DNA from: Artocarpus heterophyllus
Taxonomy: Eukaryota > Streptophyta > Magnoliopsida > Rosales > Moraceae
Assembly (NCBI GenBank): GCA_025403435.1
Contig: CM046339.1
Coordinates: 2,620,212-2,684,211 of the forward strand
Direction: 5' to 3'
DNA: 64,000 bases
The position numbers and the translations under genes were made by a program. Under the pieces are notes generated by a model that saw only the letters and a list, made by a program, of their open reading frames with translations, did no database searches and was not told the origin of the DNA. How positions within the stretch are numbered: the stretch's first letter is position 1; each line of letters begins with the position of its first letter. Below are positions 35,102 to 47,065 of this stretch, in pieces.

Positions 35102-37640
35102 TGCTGGGGGTGTGCTCAGTGCCATCTCAAGGATTGCCTCCGTGGCAGCTCGACCGTCGTGTTTAGCAAGATCATCGAGAAAACAACCCGTAACTCTATG
35201 TGCTCGGCTCTTTCTCCTCAAAGCCTCTGCTGGCTACAACACAAGGCATCGCCTCCTTGAGAAAGAATATATTATCTGGTTGAACTGTGAAAGCAGCAAC
35301 TCACCACGAAAGGCAGACATATGGGAATGGGGACCAATCCTCCAATGGGGATCTCGATGCTTATCACCTGGTCCCTGACAGGTCTTGATGTGACACACAG
35401 ATCATAGGCCAAAGCCACCTAACACTCGGTTCAAGTGGTAGCCTATAAATAATGTGCATTCACTGCAACTCAAGGTAACATGCTCTTTTCCAACTAATTA
35501 GCTCCCGTACTCTACCAAACAGGTGCCTGACTTGAGCCTCAGAGAGCCTTTGGTCGGTACCACACCGGTGCTCTTCTACCTCTGAAGCGTCCCTCTTCGG
35601 TTCACTTGAAAGGCCGAGACGAGTAGGGATGAGCCGTCTGATTACTATCTGCAGTTGCACGTGGTGTTGATAAACAACGATCTAGTGCTAGACCTCAACA
35701 TTTTGGCGCTAGAAAGGAGGGTACTGCACCTTTCCAGCAACCTTATCTCTCCCCCCAACCATTCACGAGATGACCGACAAAGAGACCTCAAGTCCAAGAT
35801 GAAGAGTTTGACTAGGTCCAAGAAGGTTACGACCGACCAGAGAAGACTAGGTCCCGGCTACGGCCAACTAGGTCTAGGACGAAGAGTCCAAAAAGGCTAC
35901 GACTAATAAAGAGACCTTAAGTCTAGGACGAAGAGTTTGACCAGGTCCAAAAAGGTTACGACCGACTAGAGAATGCTAGGTCCTGGCTACAACCGACCAA
36001 GTCTAGGACAAAAAGTCCAAAAAGGTTGCGACCGACAAAGAGACCTTAGGTCCAGGACAAAGAGTCCAACCAGGTCCAAGAAGGTTACAGCCGACCAGAA
36101 AAGACTAGGTCTCGACTACGGCCAACCAGGTCTAGGACGAAAAGTCCAAAAAGGCTACAACCGACAAAGAGACCTTAGGTCTAAGATGAAGAGTTTGACC
36201 ATGTCCAAGAAGGTTACGGCAGACCAGAGAAGACCAGATCCCAACTATGGCCAACTAGTTTCAAGACGAAGAGTCCAAAAAGGCTACGACCGATAAAGAG
36301 ACCTCAGGTCCAAGATGAAGAGTCTAACTAGGTCCAAGAAGGTTATGGCCGACTAGAGAAGACCAGGTCTCAAATATGGCTAACCAAGTCCAAGACGAAG
36401 AGTCCAAAAAGGCTACAATCAACAAAGAGACCTCAGGTCTAAAACAAAGAGTCTGACCAGGTCTAAGACAGTTATGGCTAACTAAAGAAGACCAGGTCCT
36501 GGCTACGACCAACCAGGTCTAGGATGAAGAGTCCAAAAAGGCTACAACTGACAAAGAGACCTCTAGTCTAGGATGAAGAGTCTGACCAGGTCCAAAAAAG
36601 ATACCACTGATCAAAGAAGATCAAATCCAGGATCCATCCGATCAAGTCTAAGACGAAGAGTCCAAAAAGGCTACAGCCAACAAAGAGACCTCAACAACCG
36701 ACTAGAGAAGACAAAGTCCAAGAAGGATATACTTACAAAAAAATTTCCTAACCACATCAAGAGTTTGGTGCCGATGACCTCTATCACCAAAGTCTAAAGG
36801 GCTATTGTTGGGGAGGAAATCTCCATGATGAGAAACTGTCTAAAGTCTATTCCCTCTTTAAACCAAGCACCTAACCAGGTGACTGAGAAGACCAATCTGA
36901 TAAGGACCAGCATCTGTCCGACCAGGACCAAGATCTATCCAACAAGCATCCGTCCGAGCAGGATCAATCCGTTCAACCAGGACCAGGATCTGTTTGGCTA
37001 GGATCAATCCATCCAATTAGGACCAGGATCTGTCCCACTAGATCTGTCCAATCAGGATCAGTCCAACTAGGACCCGTCTGACCAGGATCAATTTGTTCGA
37101 CCAAGACCAGGATTTGTTCAACTAGGATCAATCCGTCTGACCACGATCTATGTGACTAGGATTTGTTCGACTAGGATCAAGATCCATATAACCAGATCAA
37201 TCTGACTTAGCCAAAGTAACTATAAAGAACAACCTCGACTGGCAAGATGGTCAGATCCTGACCAAATTACACAGTAATGGATCATACCCAAAGACCACCT
37301 CTATCCTCCATTAGGCAATCCTATCACTAGACACTTGGGTCATAGGCCAGACCCAATCCACACCCTGATCTAAGCTAAACTTTATAAATAGGAGCATCAA
37401 CTCCACCATAAAAGTACAAGCATCCTTCCCTTGCCTACTCTGCCTCTTCCTTTACTCTTCTTGGTCAAAACACTGACTTGAGCATCAAAGTACTCTTGGT
37501 AGACATCACACTGGTGCCCCTTACTCTGAGGCCTTCTTTCCTCTTGTAGATTTGACCAGACCAAGCAGAGTTGGGTAGAATAGGAAACTTGACCACGGTG
37601 CCCCTCGCATGTGGTGTTGTGTCGATCTCAGGCATCAACA
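35102..37640 (+). mobile_element. Internally deleted Ty3-type (Tat-like) LTR element with tandem repeats
   Basis: LTR-like blocks at 35102-35700 and 36806-37640 share start (TGCTGGGG/TGTTGGGG), a TATAAATA stretch, a CTGACTTGAGC motif, a GTGGTGTTG motif and a CAACA end. The first is followed by TTTTGGCGCTAGAAAGGAGG, typical of the leader/primer region of plant Tat-type elements. Flanks TCAGG (35097-35101) and TCAAG (37641-37645) differ at one base. The interior is only about 1.1 kb, mostly a 129-bp tandem repeat, and no gag or pol is left. The two LTRs are strongly diverged, so it is old, or a composite of two related elements. Confidence 0.6.
35781..36770 (+). repeat. Eight-copy 129-bp tandem repeat
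   Basis: The word AGAGACC starts at 35781, 35910, 36039, 36168, 36297, 36426, 36555 and 36684, an exact spacing of 129 bases every time. 129 is divisible by three, so a frame is kept from unit to unit; the translated 43-residue unit contains RQRDLRSR, TRSKKVTADQRR and GRRVQKGY. Tat-type elements often carry tandem repeats near the LTR. Coding use is uncertain because stops end the frame after one to three units. Confidence 0.9.
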
Positions 37641-37780
37641 TCAAGTACTCTCACTTCTTCTTCACTTCTTTCTTCTCCATAGACTCTCTAACATCAACAA
37701 CGACACTCAAGATGACATTTATACAAACTAGGGTAATTGGCATTCTTAGTTTCAACCAAGACTTTTGGTTGCTATAATGT

Positions 37781-40700
37781 TGTAATATCTGAAAAATTCA
37801 TTATTTCAAATCTAAAATTTAATCAATATTTAAATAATGAATTTCGTTAGCAAAATTTTGATATTTTTTTATTATGAAACTATGTGATAATTAAATTTCA
37901 TGTATTTTGTGTATTAATTTTTTTGAATTAAGGTATATTTTATATGTATAAATTTTGTGAGTTAAATACTCAAAAATTTATTAAGTGCCTATTAAAGCAA
38001 AATTAATGTCACATGGCTTAAGTTAAAATCCAATTTTTGAGATAAAAATACTCATAAAATAAATATTGGTTTATAAGATTAAAGTATCATGCCAAAATCC
38101 TAAGCAGTTATAAGTTTGCAATTTACCAGATAGTTAAACCGGTATAGATTTTATTGTTTGCAATTCACCTAGTGTTGGAATTGAGTGTACAGAGACACTC
38201 AGAAAAGTATAGTAATCAATATAATAGAATTATACAGTAGGTGAACTACTATTGATGAGAATTAAATAGTATGGATACACAATGTATTGCGATATTTTTA
38301 GACTGATAAGAAAAATATCTCCATAATACCATCCTAACAAAATAAGAAAAATAAAGTTTAGAATAGATTTAGACTATAAAAGTGAAACCTAAGTAGATTA
38401 GGCGTACAAAAAAGTCAAATGTTCTTATCTATTTGTACCTCAAAAATTCTACAAAACTTTTCTCGAATTTCCTTAAGAAATTTGGTGTCAAAGGGAGTTT
38501 TGAGCAAAAAATTTATTACAATTTAATCCCTAGATCAAAGTTCTATAAATGCTCAAGGGTCATTTTGAAAATCACATTTTTCTTCCTCTCCAAGTTTGTT
38601 TAATGAAGAAAAATTTCCCACCCATTTTCTTCTAAAAACCCGGCCCCTCTCTTAGCCTAAGTTCTCTTAAAATATTGTTAGTCCAAGCCTCCAAACCACC
38701 TTTAGAAGCAAGCACAAGTGTTTTGGTGTAGATCTAAGGAGATTTTAAAGATAATTCTAGCTTTGTTAATGGTTTTTGCCAAAGTTTAGAGTTTTGGTTA
38801 GAAATTAATTAACCATGTTTTGATCTAGAAGCTAAAGGTTTGTTAGAGGCTACTCACATCAAGAGGAGGAGGTCCATCACTTTGGTTACTCTAGGTAAAA
38901 CTCTAATACTTTGAATTTCATTAAAGTTTGTGTAGCTAATTTATTATGAGTTGTAATAAGTTATTTTGGACTATGACATGTAAATAACTTTTCATAATAT
39001 GATTGTTCTATATAATGTATATTTATCATTGTGCTTATTAGACTTAGACTAAGATTTTTACTCCAAAAACCAAGCTTAAGAAGTGTTGCAACACATTTTT
39101 GGCACATTTTTCAAGGAACTAAGTTTTTGAGGCACTTAAAGGCCGAACTAATTTTTGACCTTAACATAAGATTTATTGAAGCATTGAGATAAACAACTTT
39201 CATGAAAAAGTTTTCCTCAAATTCTAATCGGATCAAGCCAAAAAACACCATTTTCAAATATGCCTATTTGTAAATTGGGCAAAAACTTTGAGACGATTGA
39301 TTTTGAAAAAAAAAAATAAAACATGAAAGTTGTAGATATTGTCAAAACTATTAACTTTCGTGAAATAAAATTTCCACCAATTCCACATGGATTTTCAATT
39401 AAGAATTTTACAACATTTAATCATGAAAATTTTAAAACTATAAAAATAGGAAAACATTTTGAACTGGTTGTAATCTATCCATAGATCTTCTGAGAGTTTT
39501 AATCATTGTAAAAAACTACATGTTACGACATAAAACAGTTTTTCTTTAGTGCCAGGGGTAAAAAAGTCAAAATTTTTGTATTGCAAGCTAAAATTATAAA
39601 AATGTGTGAAGCTGGAATTTTTCATAGAACAAGATGGTTTCTACACTATTATGGACAGCAAGTCATCATAGATTTTAGCCTAAAAGAGTTTGAAATTTTT
39701 AAGACCGGTTGAGGATAAAATGGTCTTTTTCACAAAAGGTCAGGATGGATTATTAACTTACCAAATAAGCTTAAAGTTTTAAGCAAATAATGAACCACAT
39801 TTAGCAAAGTTCAAAGCCATATAACGAGGTAAAATTCAAGAAAACAACCCCTGAAACGTCTAAATCTCAATTTTTTGTAAAACACAAAAGTTTTAAGCCC
39901 TCGATTAAATGTTGAACTTTTGTGAAGAAAAATTTTGAAGATTCTACCTCTAAAACAGACTTTGAAATAGATTTTTAAAAATAGTCAAAACTTTTATAGA
40001 AAACTATATAATTCGATAAGGTTTGATAAATCATTAAATACAAATATGTGAAAGACAGAAAAAAAAAAAGGATTTTAAAATCACGAAATTTCTAGATTTC
40101 GTTGAAACGAAGAATTTTCATGAAGAAAATTTTTGAAGGAAAAACTGTTTGTAACATATAGTTATTCGATGATTTACAAAGTTACTATACAATGCCTCTA
40201 TGGTATTAGTTTTAAACAAAGCCGCCTATTTAGTGGCAGGATTACTATTTATGACTAATAGAGGACTTGTAGAATTCAAAAAACTATACGAGTCTACAGT
40301 TCACTGTTTAGTCAAATTCAGACTCTATTTTAAGATATGATTTTTAACACAAAATTTATATATACGAAATATGAATTTTCTTAACAACTTTAACAGATTT
40401 TCAAATGGATTTTAAAACAAGACTCATAGAAACCCTAAATGTTAGGCCTATAATTTTACTATACCAATTACGGGCCTAACTCTAGTATAAGTTCAAAAGC
40501 CACTTCTCAGACCAAAGTTTTGTCGGTTTAGGATTTAGAATACTATAAAATACTTCTATTTTAAATGGGTCATTTTGGACTTATTGAAATAAATAGCAAC
40601 TAGATATGGCACTTATGGGCCTGAAAACACTATTCCGATTCAAATGGGTCTTTTATACAATTACGAGCCTAGCATGAATATTATGAGAACTTTAATTAGA

Positions 40701-41911
40701 CATAGTTCATGGGATGAGATAATTAATTACTTAATTAATTAACTAATTAATTATCAGCTCTAGTTTAATTAATTAAATGCAACTAAGGAAACTTATATAA
40801 AGAGAAATTCTAAATTATGAGGATTAGACTAGTTAATCCTTGTAATAATTAAAATGATTGTCTATTCCTTTATTAAAGAAAAATGAATTCTAAGGAAGGA
40901 TTTAATTTTGTTTACAATTATACTAAATTATATAGCATAAAAAAAGTTAAGCTTATACTCTTGGGTGTTTTTCCATAGAACTTAAGAATAGTGGATAGGA
41001 GCTTAGTGAATAACAGATCCTAATTCTGGAGATCATGTGAGTAGGAATCTCGCTGCAGTATGAATAGATTCTAAAATAAATTATTTTTACATATTTTTTT
41101 ATGTAAATTATAAATGCGTGTTTACACCTTCTATTACAGTATGTGATGTTATGCAGTATCATGTCATACTACATACTTACTAATAATTCCAATGAAACTA
41201 GTAAGAACAAGTTAAGTTGAGTGTCATACCAACCTCTCGATCTACGATGAGACTTATATTAAGAATAATAATAATTTAGATCATAGTGTCATTGGGGACA
41301 TTGCAAGCTCTAATTTTTCGATAATCATACGTAGCTAGTATGAACTTGGGCCCATAAGAATAATAAGATATGTTCATAATAAAGCATAATCAATACATTC
41401 ATGATTTACTATATGCTTTCTTTAATCTTTTGTGAGATATAGTTCCTATTTTCTAAGCGAAAGCTTATCCAAGTATATTCATACTATAGGTAAGTAATTT
41501 GCAAGCAATATTTGATGGACGATGGCATAGCGGTGGACAAAGATTGGAGATTGGGAATGGATACCGAGCGCATTTTTATTTTTACACCTAGTTTTGTTAA
41601 TTATGACTTTTTAATTAAGGATAAATAGAACAATTGGAACTATATATGTATGTCATGGAGACCGAGGTTGTAGCCATATAACCTTAATCCACATGACTTT
41701 AAGACTAACATGTTTGCAACAATTACTCCTATATATTATAACTTTTGTTGCAAAAAATATAAGCACATTTTATTAAAATTAATTAGTAAAGTTATTTAAT
41801 TTAGTAATGTTCTAAAAAAAATTCCACAAATTTAAGTAGTCGTGATAAGTATATGTCTAAGAATACGTTTAAATAGTTGAAGTAACGGCCACATAGGTAA
41901 AAATCGTTACA
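37781..41911 (+). repeat. Long solo-LTR-like block (about 4.1 kb)
   Basis: Starts TGTAATATCTGAAAAATTC and ends AAAAATCGTTACA, matching the TGTAAT...GTTACA ends of long LTRs in plant Ty3 Tekay/Del-type elements. The body is AT-rich and has no ORF above 70 codons. The flanks (AATGT and TTTGT) do not form a clean duplication. It could be a solo LTR or part of a larger degraded element. Confidence 0.5.
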
Positions 41912-43001
41912 TTTGTCATCGTCAATTGTGTGCTTACATGCTCACCCTTATCTTGATGAAGGAGTGCCCTTTCTTATTGCCTTAGTTTGCAACTCTTGGA
42001 TGAACAATTTAAGTTTTGACTTATACGAAAAATTGTTTACTAGAACCAAAAAAAAGTTCAGGGTTGTATATACCAATTTTTGAAGTTTATGGCACAAGAT
42101 GACATAGATACCAAAGTTTGAGGGACAAAAATATGTTTTTATGGACAGAACGTAACAAAAAGGACATTTTTTCTAATGTTTTAAAGTTCGAAGGGTATTT
42201 TTTGCTAAAGGTTAATAGTTTGAGGGTTTGCATACCAGTTTTTAAACCTTAACATGAAACTTTAGAAAATGCAACAGGACTTGAGCACAAACTAGCCTAT
42301 TTTTTTCATTTTTTCAATAAAATTACTTATGTAATAATATATGCTCAGAGGAATGAAATAATAATTAAACAAAACTATTTGGCATGGATTTATTCTCAAG
42401 ATATCTGTTGTAATTGGCTTCAGGAAATTCATAATAAAGGTTTAGGCCGAGTAGAATCCGGTCAAAAAGGTGGGCCGAGTTGAAATTCCTGTTGTAAATC
42501 TGCATTAGAACACATTGGTGAAATAGTTGCTTCAATAGTAGGTTAAAAAAAAAGGAAAAAAAATCCCATGAATTTAATCAAAATGCATGACTCAAAAGAC
42601 ATGTGCAGTTTTATTTTTTTTTTTCAAAGTTTTGTGTGGAGTCGTTGGATTATTTTTTCAGATATATTGATCGAGATATCGGAGAGTTTCAAGATATTTG
42701 ATTAAAACGCGCATAAAGTAAAAAAAAAATAAAAATGCTAGAACTTCATTTGTGTACCATCCAAGAAAAATAGATATTTCATGGGGCTTAAAGAAGATAT
42801 ATCATGGTGCACTCGGCATTCCTTTATATTGTAGACCCCAATTTACAAATATTATTGTAGAACCTAATTGAATACAACTTTTTCTAGAAATAAAAAATTA
42901 AAAAAAATAAAACAGCTTCTTATCCACTTTTGTTGTATAGTTGATTCCTAATCTGATATATGATCGTACAAAGAGTTGGATCTATAACATTAATAAATAA
43001 T

Positions 43002-43360
43002 AAAAGGTTTACCACTTTGGTGAAGTTGGAAAAGATATTATTAACCTATCTTCATTATTTTACTTTTGAAATTAACTTTTATTTCTTTACTTTTTTGTCC
43101 AATATAAAGAAGTTAATTTTTCTTTAATTAAACAAATATTAGAATTATAGGTCCTATAGAAATACTAAGATGGACATAACATTAATATAGGGTAAAAGGT
43201 TTGTGAAGTTGGAAAGATATCATGATGTTAACCTAATCTTCATTAATTTACTTTTTCAAATTTACAGCCTCTATTTCTTTACCTTTCTTTTAATAAAGAC
43301 GTCATTTTTCATTCAACAAAAATAAATCCCATAGAAATGCTAAAATGAATATAGTAAACT
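43002..43360 (+). repeat. Diverged tandem duplication of about 180 bp
   Basis: Units 43002-43192 and 43193-43360 share TAAAAGGTTT, GTGAAGTTGGAAA-GATAT, AACCTA-TCTTCATTA-TTTACTTTT and ATAGAAAT-CTAA-ATG. AT-rich and non-coding. Confidence 0.6.
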
Positions 43361-43557
43361 ATTTATCTTACCAAACAAAATGATTAAGTTATTGATTCCA
43401 CAAACAAGCACGAGGTTTTTTTTTTTTTTTGGTGAGCTTTTTTATATTGTTGTGTACCTATCTCTGTAAAGGAATTAAAATAGAGCTCTACAAAAATAGA
43501 GCTCGAAATCTTCAAAACGATCAAAACCTTTTTTATATTGTTGTGCACCTATCCTTT

Positions 43558-43680
43558 AGGGCCCGTTTGTTTCGATATTCGAATCACGGTTTGAATTATT
43601 TTGCTACAGTATTTCTTCTCACAAAAATTTAAATCTTCATTCAAATACTCTATTCAAATACTCAAACCAAACAAGCTCTA
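43558..43680 (+). mobile_element. MITE-like element, first of an inverted pair
   Basis: About 120 bases with inverted ends (GGGCCCGTTTGTTTCG, and CAAACCAAACAAGCTC at the far end). A second copy lies in the opposite orientation at 57834-57951. No ORF. Confidence 0.6.
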
Positions 43681-44075
43681 AATCTTCAATTCTTTGAAAA
43701 CACCATCCCCCTTCAATATAGGTTTTTCTCATTGATATGACAACAAACATGACGTAAATGTCAATTTTTATTTGCCTAAAATCTTCGATTTCTAATACTT
43801 AAAAAAATACAAAAATCAAAAGAAACGACATAAAAATACACAAAAATGATAAACCTAAATAGGTTATTGCAGTTAGATTAAGATTTGAGCAGACCAAAGT
43901 GATTACCACGATCTAGTGAGATCTAAGTAGACATTTATTCTGATTAATTTTTATAAAAGTACTAAAACTACAAAATGTAAGTAAAGAGAGGAGCAACTCC
44001 AACTAGAGGGGAAGATCCTAACGACTCTCCGACCTCCAATAGAAAGGATGGGCGAAATTTGGTGTTTATACACAC

Positions 44076-44084
<9 letters not shown>

Positions 44085-44114
<30 letters not shown>
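44085..44114 (+). repeat. (AT)n microsatellite
   Basis: Uninterrupted AT run. Shorter TA/AT runs also occur at 12901-12916, 35013-35030 and 62511-62534. Confidence 0.9.
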
Positions 44115-44117
<3 letters not shown>

Positions 44118-45350
44118 GAAGAGAGTCTGAGACAACTTTTAATTGGAGATTTTAATTATTTCTTTCTTTTTTCTTTTATATTGGAATTTATTAAAGTTAT
44201 TGTTGGTGGATTCCGGCGGCATATTATCAATAGCATCCATTAATTTACTAATCTTTCATCCTACAAATTAAAAATATTGTAATTAAGAATGCAAGGGATG
44301 TTCGTTTGGAATATGTTCTTGATCTTTTCCTCAACAAAAGAATAATGTCACAATTCTAAGTTGTCTGCGTCACGTTAAAGACCAATCACAAGCCTCTTCC
44401 ATAAGAAAGATATTATAGTGGGCCAATAATTTGACAAATTCAGTCAATTATAGCAAAGAGGGTACTACTAAGTGGGCATGAGAATAGTGATAAAGATATT
44501 TAAACAGACTAGTTAACAGTGACTGAAGTAATTTTCAAAAAAAAAAAAGTGACTGAAGTACGTTTAGATGCGAATAAGATCTTATTACGAATTTACAATG
44601 ATATGCGCCTAAGTTTACTTTTTCGTTTTACACAACCACTAATATGATAATCTAACGATAATGAACTTGTGGTGAGTCTCCACCCTCTTTGATAATTTTA
44701 AATATGGAAATTTATGCTGTCAGATTAGTACTCGCTTTAAAATGCCTAAGACTATGGCCCAGCGTAAAACCTACAGTAGGATCTTAGGCTAATTATGTAG
44801 AAACCAAATTAATCATAATCTATCAAGATTGTTCATGTCAAATCATTGAGAGGAATCATTTTCAATTATAAAAGCGTACCTTGATTCATGATCATGGATC
44901 GTTGTGGGTTATCGCCTTTCAATTCAATACGTATTCCTTAAAATTTTTTCTGAAGATGGGATTTCAAAGAAGCAGGGATATCTGTAAATTTTTTGAATAA
45001 TTAATACGTATAAAGTTATGGACAATAACCAGAATAAATAACTTTTTTTAGTTATTTTAATGTATTTTCAGTTTTACCCAACATAAAATCTGAAAATTAC
45101 AAATTAGTATCCACACATAAATAATAATAATAATAACCCATACATTATATTAATACCCAAAAAAAGCCCTTTAACTTTATCTTAATTATATAACTTTAAT
45201 TTAGGCTTTACCTTAAGATAGCATTAAACAACACATTTAATTACATATGTAGGCCCACAGTGAAAATTATTTTCCAACAAATTATTTTAATAATTTAGTT
45301 TTTGTTCTATTATTTTGTATTGCCTGCATGTTTAATAACAATTCATACGC

Positions 45351-45408
45351 ATACAATCAAGAAGATGATATATATATATATATATATATATCATTTTCTT
45401 GATTGTAT
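45351..45408 (+). repeat. Near-perfect 58-base hairpin
   Basis: Arms of 29 bases run ATACAATCAAGAAGATGA then TATA, mirrored as TATA then TCATTTTCTTGATTGTAT. Pairing is complete except position 45364 with 45395, which is G opposite T and would be a wobble pair in RNA. No ORF. Could be a tiny MITE or slipped palindrome. Confidence 0.75.
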
Positions 45409-46111
45409 ATAAATTTAAATAATTACTCCCATGTAAATTCTAGGCGAATATGTTCCCAAGGAAAAAATTCTAAGAATTTTGTCAATAGTATAACTATGTT
45501 TGCAGATTTGCTAGCAGATTGAGAAGTTCTAATTAGAGATTGGAAATGATATCTGGAACATATTCTTGTTTATCACAAGGTATCACTCCAAAGCATATCC
45601 AAACATGCCAATGTTGTCAACTCCATGTAAAAATTTAGAGGAAGACAAGAGAACGCTGATTTGAATCGAATGGCATCAAAATATGCCTTGCTAATTTTTA
45701 AACAAAAAGAAATACAATTAGACAGCACCTTTTGCTTTTTCCTGTATGAGTATATGCTATTTCGATATTTATGTTGTGCACATTTTAGTAGAGCTGATTT
45801 CTCACGTTCAAGAGTTGATAAATTCTATGGGTTTTTCTTTCACCAAAAAAAGGAAAAAAAAAAAATCTAAGGGTTTTGGGTTACCCAGGGTTGATTCGGC
45901 CCAAAAAGGCCTAAATCCTTGACTTTGGATTGGACTTGACGTCTCCTGGTCCAGAGTTTGGGCTACAGTATGGCAACGTTGAAAAAAATGTTGGGGAGTG
46001 CAAGGGAAATAGCAATTTTATCTTTTTTTTTAGGAAGGGAAATAGCAATTTTGGAAAGCACTAATATGTCAAATATTTAAAACATGTTTTAGTAAATAAT
46101 GGATTAAAATA

Positions 46112-46301
46112 TAGGGTGTTTGGGAATTGTTTTGCTCACTTTATTCAAAACAATTGGTATGAATCAAACTTAATTGATTCAAAACACTGTAAGCATAAAG
46201 ATCTTTAAAATGTAGTTGATTTTTACTTTATATTATAATAATAAAGAGCTTTACACAGATTTAGTTCAAATCAATTAAACCAATTATCTAAACATACACT
46301 A
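46112..46301. mobile_element. MITE-like element
   Basis: 190 bases with imperfect inverted ends TAGGGTGTTTGGGAATTG and (reverse complement) TAGTGTATGTTTAGATAATTGG. AT-rich, no ORF. Target duplication not resolved. Confidence 0.45.
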
Positions 46302-47065
46302 AATCAAAATTTGTTTGTCATGATTAAGATGTTGAAAATACCTTTATTTCTTCCTTTTTTCTATTTTATTCTTTCCGCTTTCTTCTCCCTCCTCCTCCAT
46401 TTCTAGAGGAAAAAACAATTGTTTCTCTTCACACACAGCACCATCCATGCGCATCCCATCGCCAACCACGTGCCGCCTATTGTTATCGCCTGTCCCCAAC
46501 ATTGTCAACTCTATCACGCTCGAAATTCAACGATCTATAAAATTTCGCCTTTCCATGACGATTCTTGGACTCAAATGCTGCCAATCACTGGCCAAAGTCA
46601 CGACTTCATCTATCAATCAATGTCTCTCTCTCCTCTACTTTGATTTTCACTTTCGACGCCTAGTCTATGAAGAATATGGAGCTACATGCCTAGCTTACAA
46701 TGGAAATCAACCATTGTGAAGCCCTCTTTCCATGTAATCCTTCGTTGCCCCATTCCTCCTTCAGACTCATCTCTGTCGCAATTGAGAAGAGACCGGGTCG
46801 TGAACTATGGAGGGGAGAGAAAGAGGAAGCCAGGGGGAGAGAGAGAAGGCACGTGAGATCATGAAAGCAAACAAAAGATAGAGAGAAGAGAGAGAGACGA
46901 GGGGAAAAAGAAGAGGGAAGAGAGAGAGGAACGGGTGGAGGCGGGGGAGAGAGAATATAAGAAAATGAGTAAGCAGTAGAATTTTAAAATTTTTAATCAA
47001 ATTATTTTTCAAAATACAAATTTGACATGCTATGTACATAAATTAATCAGATCTTACTAATCTTT
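46302..47065. other. Intergenic with purine-rich tract
   Basis: 46800-46960 is GAGAGA-rich. Frames of 74-90 codons around 46419-46719 and 46767-47039 match no family I know and overlap low-complexity sequence. Confidence 0.45.

Larger units (their letters stand above)
41912..46111. other. Intergenic, AT-rich
   Basis: Holds only the tandem duplication (43002-43360), a MITE (43558-43680), an AT microsatellite, and the hairpin at 45351. A 12-base direct repeat GTGACTGAAGTA flanks a poly-A at 44518-44561. No gene. Confidence 0.5.

Noticed and set aside
35973..36296. 107-codon ORF as a genuine gene
   Set aside because: It is the 129-bp tandem repeat read in one frame; it ends in stops at unit borders and has no other domain.
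35781..36770. Regularly spaced repeats as a CRISPR array
   Set aside because: Units are contiguous diverged repeats without unique spacers, in a plant genome.
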